This document shows positions 34,274 through 46,460 of a stretch of 64,000 nucleotides of DNA, one piece after another. Position numbers and translations under genes: made by a program. Location of the stretch: the NCBI RefSeq assembly GCF_029227915.1, contig NC_079879.1:14758001-14822000 (forward strand), in the 5' to 3' direction. Below the pieces are notes generated by a model that was not told where the DNA came from, searched no databases, and saw only the letters and a list, made by a program, of their open reading frames with translations. The first letter of the stretch is position 1. Every line of letters begins with the position of its first letter. This stretch comes from Hydractinia symbiolongicarpus (taxonomy: Eukaryota > Cnidaria > Hydrozoa > Anthoathecata > Hydractiniidae).

Positions 34274-35729
34274 ATGGCCTTCTGCAGTCTAATACATGCC
34301 TCACACGTAAATCACGTGGTTCCATCTGCCTGTGCAGGTTACCAGTGGACTAGTTGTTCCAGTCTCAATGCGCTACAACGTCCTAAGTCGTTTTCATTTG
34401 CGCCGTTGCTTTACAACACTCTGAACTACGTGCACTGTCCTATAAAGGCTGTAATATGGCCTTTTGCAGTCTAAAAAAGGCCTCACACGTAAAACACGTG
34501 GTTCCATTTGCCTGTGCAGATTACCATTGGACTATTCCTTCCAGTCTCAATGCGCTACAACGTCTCAAGTCGTTTTCATTATCGCTGTTGCCTTACAACA
34601 CTCCTAACTACGTGCAGAGTCCTATAAAGGCTGTAATATGGCCTTTTGCAGTCTAATAAAGGCCTCACACGTAAATCACGTGGTTTCATCTGCCTGTGCA
34701 GATTACCAGTGGACTAGTTGTTCCAGTCTCAATGCGCTACAACGTCCCAAGTCGTTTTCATTTGCGCCGTTGCTTTACAACACTCTGAACTACGTGCACT
34801 GTCCTATAAAGGCTGTAATATGGCCTTTTGCAGTCTAATAAAGGCCTCACACTTAAAACACGTGGTTCCATTTGCCTGTGCAGGTTACCTTTGGACTAAT
34901 CATTCCATTCTTAATGCGCTACAACGTCCCAAGTTGTTTTCATTGGCGAAGTTGCCTTGGAACTCTCATAACTACGTGCACAGTCCTATAAAGGTTGTAA
35001 TATAGACTTTTTCAGTCTAATAAAGGCCTCCCACGTAAATCACGTGGTTCCATTTGCCTGTGCAGGTTACCATTGGACTAATCGTTCCAGTCTCAACACG
35101 CTACAACGTCCTAAGTTGTTTTCATTGATGAAGTTGCTTTAGAACACTCTTAACTACGTGCACAGTCCTATAAAGCCTGTAATATGGCCTTTTGAAGTCT
35201 AATAAAGGCCTCACACGTAAATCACGTGCTTCCATTTGCCTGTGCAGGTTACCATTGGACTATTCATTCCAGTCTCAATGCGCTGCAACGTCTCAAGTAA
35301 TTTTCATTAGCGCTGTTGCTTTACAACACTCTTAACTACGTGCATAATCCTATAAAGGCTGTAATATGGCCTTCTGCAGTCTAATACATGCCTCACACGT
35401 AAATCTCGTGGTTCCATTAGCCTTCGCAAGTTACCATTGGCCTAATCCTTCAAGTCTCAATGTGCTACAACGTCCCAGGTTGTTTTCATTAGCGCCGTGG
35501 CCTTAGAACACTCTTAACTACGTGCACAGTCCTATAAAGGCTGTAATATGACCTTTTGCAGTCTAATAAAGGCCTCACACGTAACACACGTGGTTCCATT
35601 TGCTTGAGCAGGTTACCATTGGACTATTCCTTCCAGTCTCAATGCGCTACCACGTCCTAAGTTGTTTTCATTATCGCTGTTGCCTTATAACACTCCTAAC
35701 TACGTGCACAGTCCTATAAAGGCTGTAAT
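34274..35729 (+). repeat. 8-mer unit (1456 bp), copy 1
   Basis: Eight monomers that recur at +1456 (35730). The order includes ACCAGT (34274), AAAAAAGG with AAAACACG (34456), GGTTTCATC (34638), CACTTAAAACACG (34820) and type a (35002). The first monomer is a hybrid: an ATACATGCC opening joined to an ACCAGT body. Confidence 0.75.
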
Positions 35730-37185
35730 ATGGCCTTTTGCAGTCTAATAAAGGCCCCACACGTAAATCACGTGGTTCCATCTGCCTGTGCAGGTTACCG
35801 GTGGACTAGTTGTTCCAGTCTCAATGCGCTACAACGTCCTAAGTCGTTTTCATTTGCGCCGTTGCTTTACAACACTCTGAACTACGTGCACTGTCCTATA
35901 AAGGCTGTAATATGGCCTTTTGCAGTCTAAAAAAGGCCTCACACGTAAAACACGTGGTTCCATTTGCCTGTGCAGATTACCATTGGACTATTCCTTCCAG
36001 TCTCAATGCGCTACAACGTCTCAAGTCGTTTTCATTATCGCTGTTGCCTTACAACACTCCTAACTACGTGCAGAGTCCTATAAAGGCTGTAATATGGCCT
36101 TTTGCAGTCTAATAAAGGCCTCACACGTAAATCACGCGGTTTCATCTGCCTGTGCAGGTTACCAGTGGACTAGTTGTTCCAGTCTCAATGCGCTACAAAG
36201 TCCCAAGTCGTTTTCATTTGCGCCGTTGCTTTACAACACTCTGAACTACGTGCACTGTCCTATAAAGGCTGTAATATGGCCTTTTGCAGTCTAATAAAGG
36301 CCTCACACTTAAAACACGTGGTTCCATTTGCCTGTGCAGGTTACCTTTGGACTAATCATTCCATTCTTAATGCGCTACAACGTCCCAAGTTGTTTTCATT
36401 GGCGAAGTTGCCTTGGAACTCTCATAACTACGTGCACAGTCCTATAAAGGTTGTAATATAGACTTTTTCAGTCTAATAAAGGCCTCCCACGTAAATCACG
36501 TGGTTCCATTTGCCTGTGCAGGTTACCATTGGACTAATCGTTCCAGTCTCAACACGCTACAACGTCCTAAGTTGTTTTCATTGATGAAGTTGCTTTAGAA
36601 CACTCTTAACTACGTGCACAGTCCTATAAAGCCTGTAATATGGCCTTTTGAAGTCTAATAAAGGCCTCACACGTAAATCACGTGGTTCCATTTGCCTGTG
36701 CAGGTTACCATTGGACTATTCATTCCAGTCTCAATGCGCTGCAACGTCTCAAGTAATTTTCATTAGCGCCGTTGCTTTACAACACTCTTAACTACGTGCA
36801 TAATCCTATAAAGGCTGTAATATGGCCTTCTGCAGTCTAATACATGCCTCACACGTAAATCTCGTGGTTCCATTAGCCTGCGCAAGTTACCATTGGCCTA
36901 ATCCTTCAAGTCTCAATGTGCTACAACGTCCCAGGTTGTTTTCATTAGCGCCGTGGCCTTAGAACACTCTTAACTACGTGCACAGTCCTATAAAGGCTGT
37001 AATATGACCTTTTGCAGTCTAATAAAGGCCTCACACGTAACACACGTGGTTCCATTTGCTTGAGCAGGTTACCATTGGACTATTCCTTCCAGTCTCAATG
37101 CGCTACCACGTCCCAAGTTGTTTTCATTATCGCTGTTGCCTTATAACACTCCTAACTACGTGCACAGTCCTATAAAGGCTGTAAT
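35730..37185 (+). repeat. 8-mer unit (1456 bp), copy 2
   Basis: Same order as 34274-35729. Private changes include GCCCCACACG near 35755 and TACAAAGTCCC near 36195; the latter reappears in the 8-mer at 48281, pointing to exchange or common descent across 12 kb. Confidence 0.75.
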
Positions 37186-39005
37186 ATGGCCTTTTGCAGT
37201 CTAATAAAGGCCTTACACGTAAATCACGTGGTTCCATCTGCCTGTGCAGGTTACCAGTGGACTAGTTGTTCCAGTCTCAATGCGCTACAACGTCCCAAGT
37301 CGTTTTCATTTGCGCCATTGCTTTATAACACTCTGAACTACGTGCACTGTCCTATAAAGGCTGTAATATGGCCTTTTCCAGTCTAATAAAGGCCTCACAC
37401 GTAAATCACCTGGTTTCACCTGCCTGCGCAGGTTACCTTTGGACTAATCGTTCCATTCTTAATGCGCTACAACGTCCCAAGTTGTTTTCATTGGCGAAGT
37501 TGCCTTAAAACTCTCTTAACTACGTGCACAGTCCTATAAAGGCTGTAATATGGCCTTCTGCAGTCTAATACATGCCTCACACGTAAATCTCGTGGTTCCA
37601 TTAGCCTGCGCAAGTTACCATTGGCCTAATCCTTCAAGTCTCAATGTGCTACAACGTCCCAGGTTGTTTTCATTAGCGCCGTGGCCTTAGAACACTCTTA
37701 ACTACGTGCACAGTCCTATAAAGGCTGTAATATGACTTTTTGCAGTCTAATAAAGGCCTCACACGTAACACACGTGGTTCCATTTGCTTGAGCAGGTTAC
37801 CATTGGACTATTCCTTCCAGTCTCAATGCGCTACCACGTCCCAAGTTGTTTTCATTATCGCTGTTGCCTTATAACACTCCTAACTACGTGCACAGTCCTA
37901 TAAAGGCTGTAATATGGCCTTTTGCAGTCTAATAAAGGCCTTACACGTAAATCACGTGGTTCCATCTGCCTGTGCAGGTTACCAGTGGACTAGTTGTTCC
38001 AGTCTCAATGCGCTACAACGTCCCAAGTCGTTTTCATTTGCGCCATTGCTTTACAACACTCTGAACTACGTGCACTGTCCTATAAAGGCTGTAATATGGC
38101 CTTTTCCAGTCTAATAAAGGCCTCACACGTAAATCACCTGGTTTCACCTGCCTGCGCAGGTTACCTTTGGACTAATCGTTCCATTCTTAATGCGCTACAA
38201 CGTCCCAAGTTGTTTTCATTGGCGAAGTTGCCTTAAAACTCTCTTAACTACGTGCACAGTCCTATAAAGGCTGTAATATGGCCTTCTGCAGTCTAATACA
38301 TGCCTCACACGTAAATCTCGTGGTTCCATTAGCCTGCGCAAGTTACCATTGGCCTAATCCTTCAAGTCTCAATGTGCTACAACGTCCCAGGTTGTTTTCA
38401 TTAGCGCCGTGGCCTTAGAACACTCTTAACTACGTGCACAGTCCTATAAAGGCTGTAATATGACCTTTTGCAGTCTAATAAAGGCCTCACACGTAACACA
38501 CGTGGTTCCATTTGCTTGAGCAGGTTACCATTGGACTATTCCTTCCAGTCTCAATGCGCTACCACGTCCCAAGTTGTTTTCATTATCGCTGTTGCCTTAT
38601 AACACTCCTAACTACGTGCACAGTCCTATAAAGGCTGTAATATGGCCTTTTGCAGTCTAATAAAGGCCTTACACGTAAATCACGTGGTTCCATCTGCCTG
38701 TGCAGGTTACCAGTGGACTAGTTGTTCCAGTCTCAATGCGCTACAACGTCCCAAGTCGTTTTCATTTGCGCCATTGCTTTACAACACTCTGAACTACGTG
38801 CACTGTCCTATAAAGGCTGTAATATGGCCTTTTCCAGTCTAATAAAGGCCTCACACGTAAATCACCTGGTTTCACCTGCCTGCGCAGGTTACCTTTGGAC
38901 TAATCGTTCCATTCTTAATGCGCTACAACGTCCCAAGTTGTTTTCATTGGCGAAGTTGCCTTAAAACTCTCTTAACTACGTGCACAGTCCTATGAAGGCT
39001 GTAAT
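36822..39005 (+). repeat. 4-mer unit (728 bp) in three tandem copies
   Basis: Copies are 36822-37549, 37550-38277 and 38278-39005. Each has the order ATACATGCC type, AACACACG type, ACCAGT type with CCATTGC, and CACCTGGTTTCACC type. They differ at very few bases (TTATAAC against TTACAAC near 37324; GACTTTTTG against GACCTTTTG near 37735). The corresponding place in the left half (12801-13346) shows only one copy, so the triplication is local and young. Confidence 0.85.
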
Positions 39006-42000
39006 ATGGCCTTTTGCAGTCTAATAAAGGCCACACACGTAAATCACGTGGTTCCATCTGCCTGTGCAGGTTACCAGTGGACTAGTTGCTCCAGTCTCAA
39101 TGCGCTACAACGTCCCAAGTCGTTTTCATTTGCGCCGTTGCTTTACAACACTCTGAACTACGTGCACTGTCCTATAAAGGCTGTAATATGGCCTTTTGCA
39201 GTCTAATAAAGGCCTCACACGTAAAACACGTGGTTCCATTTGCCTGTGCAGGTTACCATTGGACTATTCCTTCCAGTCTCAATGCGCTACAACGTCTCAA
39301 GTCGTTTTCATTATCGCTGTTGCCTTACAACACTCCTAACTACGTGCAGAGTCCTATAAAGGCTGTAATATGGCATTTTGCAGTCTAATAAAGGCCTCAC
39401 ACGTAAATCTCGTGGTTCCATTAGCCTGTGCAAGTTACCATTGTCCTAATCCTTCAAGTCTTAATGTGCTACAACGTCCCAGGTCGTTCTCATTAGCGCC
39501 GTTGCCTTACAACACTTTTAACTACATGCACAGTCCTATAAAGGCTGTAATATGGCCTTTTGCAGTCTAATAAAGGCCTCACACATAAATCACGTGGTTC
39601 CATTTGCCTGTGCAGGTTACCATTGGACTATTCCTTCCAGTCTCAATACGCTACAACGTCCCAAGTCATTTTCATTAGCGCCGTTGCTTTACAACACTCC
39701 TAACTACGTGCACTGTCCTATAAAGGCTGTAATGTGGCCTTTTGCAGTCTAATAAAGGCCTCACACGTAAATCACGTGGTTTCACCGGTCTGCGCAGGTT
39801 ACCATTGGCCTAGTCCTTCCAGTCTCAATGTGCTACAACGTCCCAAGTCGTTTTCATTAGCGCCGTTGCCTTACAACACTCTTAACTACGTGCAGAGTCC
39901 TATAAAGGCTGTAATATGGCCTTTTGCAGTCTAATAAAGGCCTCACACGTAAATCACGTTGTTTCACCTGCCTGCGCAGGTTACCTTTGGACTAATCGTT
40001 CCATTCTTAATGCGCTACAACGTCCCAAGTTGTTTTCATTGGCGAAGTTGCCTTAGAACTCTCTTAACTACGTGCACAGTCCTATAAAGGCTGTAATATG
40101 GCCTTTTGCAGTCTAATAAAGGCCTCACACGTAAATCACGTGGTTCCTTCTGCCTGTGCAGGTTACCAGTGGACTAGTTGTTCCAGTCTCAATGCGCTAC
40201 AACGTCCCAAGACGTTTTCATTTGAGCCGTTGCTTCACAACACTCTGAACTACGTGCACTGTCCTATAAAGGCTGTAATATGGCCTTTTGCAGTCTAATA
40301 AAGGTCTCACACGTAAACCACGTGGTTTCATCTGCCTGTGCAGGTTACCAGTGGACTAGTTGTTCCAGTCTCAATGCGCTACAACGTCCCAAGTCGTTTT
40401 CATTTGCGCCGTTGCTTTACAACACTCTGAACTACGTGCACTGTCCTATAAAGGCTGTAATATGGCCTTTTGCAGTCTAATAAATGCCTCACACTTAAAA
40501 CACGTGGTTCCATTTGCCTGTGCAGGTTACCTTTGGACTAATCATTCCATTCTTAATGCACTACAACGTCCCAAGTTGTTTTCATTGGCGAAGTTGCCTT
40601 GGAACTCTCATAACTACGTGCACAGTCCTATAAAGGTTGTAATATAGACTTTTTCAGTCTAATAAAGGCCTCCCACGTAAATCACGTGGTTCCATTTGCC
40701 TGTGCAGGTTACCATTGGACTAATCGTTCCAGTCTCAACACGCTACAACGTCCCAAGTTGTTTTCATTGATGAAGTTGCCTTAGAACACTGTTAACTACG
40801 TGCACAGTCCTATAAAGCCTGTAATATGGCCTTTTGAAGTCTAATAAAGGCCTCACACGTAAATCACGTAGTTCCATTTGCCTGTGCAGGTTACCATTGG
40901 ACTATTCATTCCAGTCTCAATGCACTGCAACGTCCCAAGTAATTTTCATTAGCGCCGTTGCTTTACAACACTCTTAACTACGTGCATAATCCTATAAAGG
41001 CTGTAATATGGCCTTCTGCAGTCTAATACATGCCTCACACGTAAATCTCGTGGTTCCATCAGCCTGCGCAAGTTACCATTGTCCTAATCCTTCAAGTCTC
41101 AAAGTGCTACAACGTCCCAGGTTGTTTTCAATAGCTCCGCGGCCTTAGAACACTCTTAACTACGTGCACAGTTCTATAAAGGCTGTAATATGACCTTTTG
41201 CAGTCTAATAAAGGCCTCACACGTAACACACGTGGTTCCATTTGCTTGAGCAGGTTATCATTGGACTATTCCTTCCAGTCTCAATGCGCTACCACGTCCC
41301 AAGTTGTTTTCATTATCGCTGTTGCCTTATAACACTCCTAACTACGTGCACAGTCCTATAAAGGCTGTAATATGGCCTTTTGCTGTCTAATAAAGGCCTC
41401 ACACGTAAATCACGTGGTTCCATCTGCCTGTGCAGGTTACCAGTGGACTAGTTGTTCCAGTCTCAATGCGCTACAACGTCCTAAGTCGTTTTCATTTGCG
41501 CCGTTGCTTTACAACACTCTGAACTACGTGCACTGTCCTATAAAGGCTGTAATATGGCCTTTGCAGTCTATTATAGGCCTCACACGTAAAACACGTGGTT
41601 CCATTTGCCTGTGCAGGTTACCATTGGACTATTCCTTCCAGTCTCAATGCGCTACAACGTCTCAAGTCGTTTTCATTATCGCTGTTGCCTTACAACACTC
41701 CTAACTACGTGCAGAGTCCTATAAAGGCTGTAATATGGCCTTTTGCAGTCTAATAAAGGCCTCACACGTAAATCACGCGGTTTCATCTGCCTGTGCAGGT
41801 TACCATAGGACTAATCGTTCCAGTCTCAACACGCTACAACGTCCTAAGTCGTTTTCATTTGCGCCGTTGCTTTACAACACTCTGAACTACGTGCACTGTC
41901 CTATAAAGGCTGTAATATGGCCTTTTGCAGTCTAATAAAGGCCTCACACTTAAAACACGTGGTTCCATTTGCCTGTGCAGGTTACCTTTGGACTAATCAT

Positions 42001-42644
42001 TCCATTCTTAATGCGCTACAACGTCCCAAGTTGTTTTCATTGGCGAAGTTGCCTTGGAACTCTCATAACTACGTGCACAGTCCTATAAAGGTTGTAATAT
42101 AGACTTTTTCAGTCTAATAAAGGCCTCCCACAAAAATCACGTGGTTCCATTTGCCTGTGCAGGTTACCATAGGACTAATCGTTCCAGTCTCAACACGCTA
42201 CAACGTCCCAAGTTGTTTTCATTGATGAAGTTGCCTTAGAACACTCTTAACTACGTGCACAGTCCTATAAAGCCTGTAATATGGCCTTTTGAAGTCTAAT
42301 GAAGGCCTCACACGTAAATCACGTGGTTCCATTTGCCTGTGCAGGTTACCATTGGACTATTCATTCCAGTCTCCATGCGCTGCAACGTCCCAAGTAAATT
42401 TCATTAGCGCCGTTGCTTTACAACACTCTTAACTACGTGCATAATCCTATAAAGGCTGTAATATGGCCTTCTGCAGTCTAATACATGCCTCACACGTAAA
42501 TCTCGTGGTTCCATTAGCCTGCGCAAGTTACCATTGGCCTAATCCTTCAAGTCTCAATGTGCTACAACGTCCCAGGTTGTTTTCATTAGCGCCGTGGCCT
42601 TAGAACACTCTTAACTACGCGCACAGTCCTATAAAGGCTGTAAT
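39006..42644 (+). repeat. 8-mer-like zone with in-register relics of zone B
   Basis: 20 monomers. 39006-39915 matches 13347-14256 at offset 25,659. Type a markers at 40644 and 42099 are 8 monomers minus one base apart, and the CACTTAAAACACG monomers at 40462 and 41917 likewise. The monomer at 41554 lost one base (CCTTTGCAG) and has TATTATAGG for TAATAAAGG. Confidence 0.7.
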
Positions 42645-45600
42645 ATGACCTTTTGCAGTCTAATAAAGGCCTCACACGTAACACACGTGGTTCCATTTGC
42701 TTGAGCAGGTTACCATTGGACTATTCCTTCCAGTCTCAATGCGCTACCACGTCCCAAGTTGTTTTCATTATCGCTGTTGCCTTATAACACTCCTAACTAC
42801 GTGCACAGTCCTATAAAGGCTGTAATATGGCCTTTTGCAGTCTAATAAAGGCCTCACACGTAAATCACGTGGTTCCATCTGCCTGTGCAGGTTACCAGTG
42901 GACTAGTTGTTCCAGTCTCAATGCGCTACAACGTCCCAAGTCGTTTTCATTTTCGCCATTGCTTTACAACACTCTGAACTACGTGCACTGTCCTATAAAG
43001 GCTGTAATATGGCCTTTTCCAGTCTAATAAAGGCCTCACACGTAAATCACTGGTTTCACCTGCCTGCGCAGGTTACCTTTGGACTAATCGTTCCATTCTT
43101 AATGCGCTACAACGTCCCAAGTTGTTTTCATTGGCGAAGTTGCCTTAGAACTCTCTTAACTACGTGCACAGTCCTATAAAGGCTGTAATATGGCCTTTTG
43201 CAGTCTAATAAAGGCCACACACGTAAATCACGTGGTTCCATCTGCCTGTGCAGGTTACCAGTGGACTAGTTGTTCCAGTCTCAATGCGCTACAACGTCCC
43301 AAGTCGTTTTCATTTGCGCCGTTGCTTTACAACACTCTGAACTACGTGCACTGTCCTATAAAGGCTGTAATATGGCCTTTTGCAGTCTAATAAAGGCCTC
43401 ACACGTAAAACACGTGGTTCCATTTGCCTGTGCAGGTTACCATTGGACTATTCCTTCCAGTATCAATGCGCTACAACGTCTCAAGTCGTTTTCATTATCG
43501 CTGTTGCCTTACAACACTCCTAACTACGTGCAGAGTCCTATAAAGGCTGTAATATGGCCTTTTGCAGTCTAATAAAGGCCTCACACGTAAATCTCGTGGT
43601 TCCATTAGCCTGTGCAAGTTACCATTGTCCTAATCCTTCAAGTCTTAATGTGCTACAACGTCCCAGGTCGTTCTCATTAGCGCCGTTGCCTTACAACACT
43701 TTTAACTACATGCACAGTCCTATAAAGGCTGTAATATGGCCTTTTGCAGTTTAATAAAGGCCTCACACATAAATCACTTGGTTCCATTTGCCTGGCAGGT
43801 TACCATTGGATTATTCCTTCCAGTCTCAATACGCTACAACGTCCCAAGTCATTTTCATTAGCGCCGTTGCTTTACAACACTCTTAACTACGTGCACTGTC
43901 CTATAAAGGCTGTAATGTGACCTTTTGCAGTCTAATAAAGGCCTCACACGTAACACATGTGGTTCCATTTGCTTGAGCAGGTTACCATTGGACTATTCCT
44001 TCCAGTCTCAATGCGCTACCACGTCCCAAGTTGTTTTCATTATCGCTGTTGCCTTATAACACTCCTAACTACGTGCACAGTCCTATAAAGGCTGTAATAT
44101 GGCCTTTTGCAGTCTAATAAAGGCCTCACACGTAAATCACGTGGTTCCATCTGCCTGTGCAGGTTACCAGTGGACTAGTTGTTCCAGTCTCAATGCGCTA
44201 CAACGTCCCAAGTCGTTTTCATTTTCGCCATTGCTTTACAACACTCTGAACTACGTGCACTGTCCTATAAAGGCTGTAATATGGCCTTTTCCAGTCTAAT
44301 AAAGGCCTCACACGTAAATCACTGGTTTCACCTGCCTGCGCAGGTTACCTTTGGACTAATCGTTCCATTCTTAATGCGCTACAACGTCCCAAGTTGTTTT
44401 CATTGGCGAAGTTGCCTTAGAACTCTCTTAACTACGTGCACAGTCCTATAAAGGCTGTAATATGGCCTTTTGCAGTCTAATAAAGGCCACACACGTAAAT
44501 CACGTGGTTCCATCTGCCTGTGCAGGTTACCAGTGGACTAGTTGTTCCAGTCTCAATGCGCTACAACGTCCCAAGTCGTTTTCATTTGCGCCGTTGCTTT
44601 ACAACACTCTGAACTACGTGCACTGTCCTATAAAGGCTGTAATATGGCCTTTTGCAGTCTAATAAAGGCCTCACACTTAAAACACGTGGTTCCATTTGCC
44701 TGTGCAGGTTACCATTGGACTATTCCTTCCAGTATCAATGCGCTACAACGTCTCAAGTCGTTTTCATTATCGCTGTTGCCTTACAACACTCCTAACTACG
44801 TGCAGAGTCCTATAAAGGCTGTAATATGGCCTTTTGCAGTCTAATAAAGGCCTCACACGTAAATCTCGTGGTTCCATTAGCCTGTGCAAGTTACCATTGT
44901 CCTAATCCTTCAAGTCTTAATGTGCTACAACGTCCCAGGTCGTTCTCATTAGCGCCGTTGCCTTACAACACTTTTAACTACATGCACAGTCCTATAAAGG
45001 CTGTAATATGGCCTTTTGCAGTTTAATAAAGGCCTCACACATAAATCACGTGGTTCCATTTGCCTGGCAGGTTACCATTGGATTATTCCTTCCAGTCTCA
45101 ATACGCTACAACGTCCCAAGTCATTTTCATTAGCGCCGTTGCTTTACAACACTCTTAACTACGTGCACTGTCCTATAAAGGCTGTAATGTGACCTTTTGC
45201 AGTCTAATAAAGGCCTCACACGTAACACATGTGGTTCCATTTGCTTGAGCAGGTTACCATTGGACTATTCCTTCCAGTCTCAATGCGCTACCACGTCCCA
45301 AGTTGTTTTCATTATCGCTGTTGCCTTATAACACTCCTAACTACGTGCACAGTCCTATAAAGGCTGTAATATGGCCTTTTGCAGTCTAATAAAGGCCTCA
45401 CACGTAAATCACGTGGTTCCATCTGCCTGTGCAGGTTACCAGTGGACTAGTTGTTCCAGTCTCAATGCGCTACAACGTCCCAAGTCGTTTTCATTTTCGC
45501 CATTGCTTTACAACACTCTGAACTACGTGCACTGTCCTATAAAGGCTGTAATATGGCCTTTTCCAGTCTAATAAAGGCCTCACACGTAAATCACTGGTTT

Positions 45601-46460
45601 CACCTGCCTGCGCAGGTTACCTTTGGACTAATCGTTCCATTCTTAATGCGCTACAACGTCCCAAGTTGTTTTCATTGGCGAAGTTGCCTTAGAACTCTCT
45701 TAACTACGTGCACAGTCCTATAAAGGCTGTAATATGGTTTTTTGCAGTCTAATAAAGGCCACACACGTAAATCACGTGGTTCCATCTGCCTGTGCAGGTT
45801 ACCAGTGGACTAGTTGTTCCAGTCTCAATGCGCTACAACGTCCCAAGTCGTTTTCATTTGCGCCGTTGCTTTACAACACTCTGAACTACGTGCACTGTCC
45901 TATAAAGGCTGTAATATGGCCTTTTGCAGTCTAATAAAGGCCTCACACGTAAAACACGTGGTTCCATTTGCCTGTGCAGGTTACCATTGGACTATTCCTT
46001 CCAGTCTCAATGCGCTACAACGTCTCAAGTCGTTTTCATTATCGCTGTTGCCTTACAACACTCCTAACTACGTGCAGAGTCCTATAAAGGCTGTAATATG
46101 GCCTTTTGCAGTCTAATAAAGGCCTCACACGTAAATCTCGTGGTTCCATTAGCCTGTGCAAGTTACCATTGTCCTAATCCTTCAAGTCTTAATGTGCTAC
46201 AACGTCCCAGGTCGTTCTCATTAGCGCCGTTGCCTTACAACACTTTTAACTACATGCACAGTCCTATAAAGGCTGTAATATGGCCTTTTGCAGTTTAATA
46301 AAGGCCTCACACATAAATCACGTGGTTCCATTTGCCTGGCAGGTTACCATTGGATTATTCCTTCCAGTCTCAATACGCTACAATGTCCCAAGTCATTTTC
46401 ATTAGCGCCGTTGCTTTACAACACTCTTAACTACGTGCACTGTCCTATAAAGGCTGTAAT
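42645..46460 (+). repeat. 7-mer unit (1272 bp) in three tandem copies
   Basis: Copies are 42645-43916, 43917-45188 and 45189-46460. Each is 7 x 182 minus 2, because two single-base losses are shared by all three: ATCACTGG (for CACGTGG, near 43052, 44324, 45596) and CCTGGCAGG (for CCTGTGCAGG, near 43794, 45066, 46338). The losses arose before amplification. Copy 2 has CACACTTAAAAC where copies 1 and 3 have CACACGTAAAAC. Confidence 0.9.
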
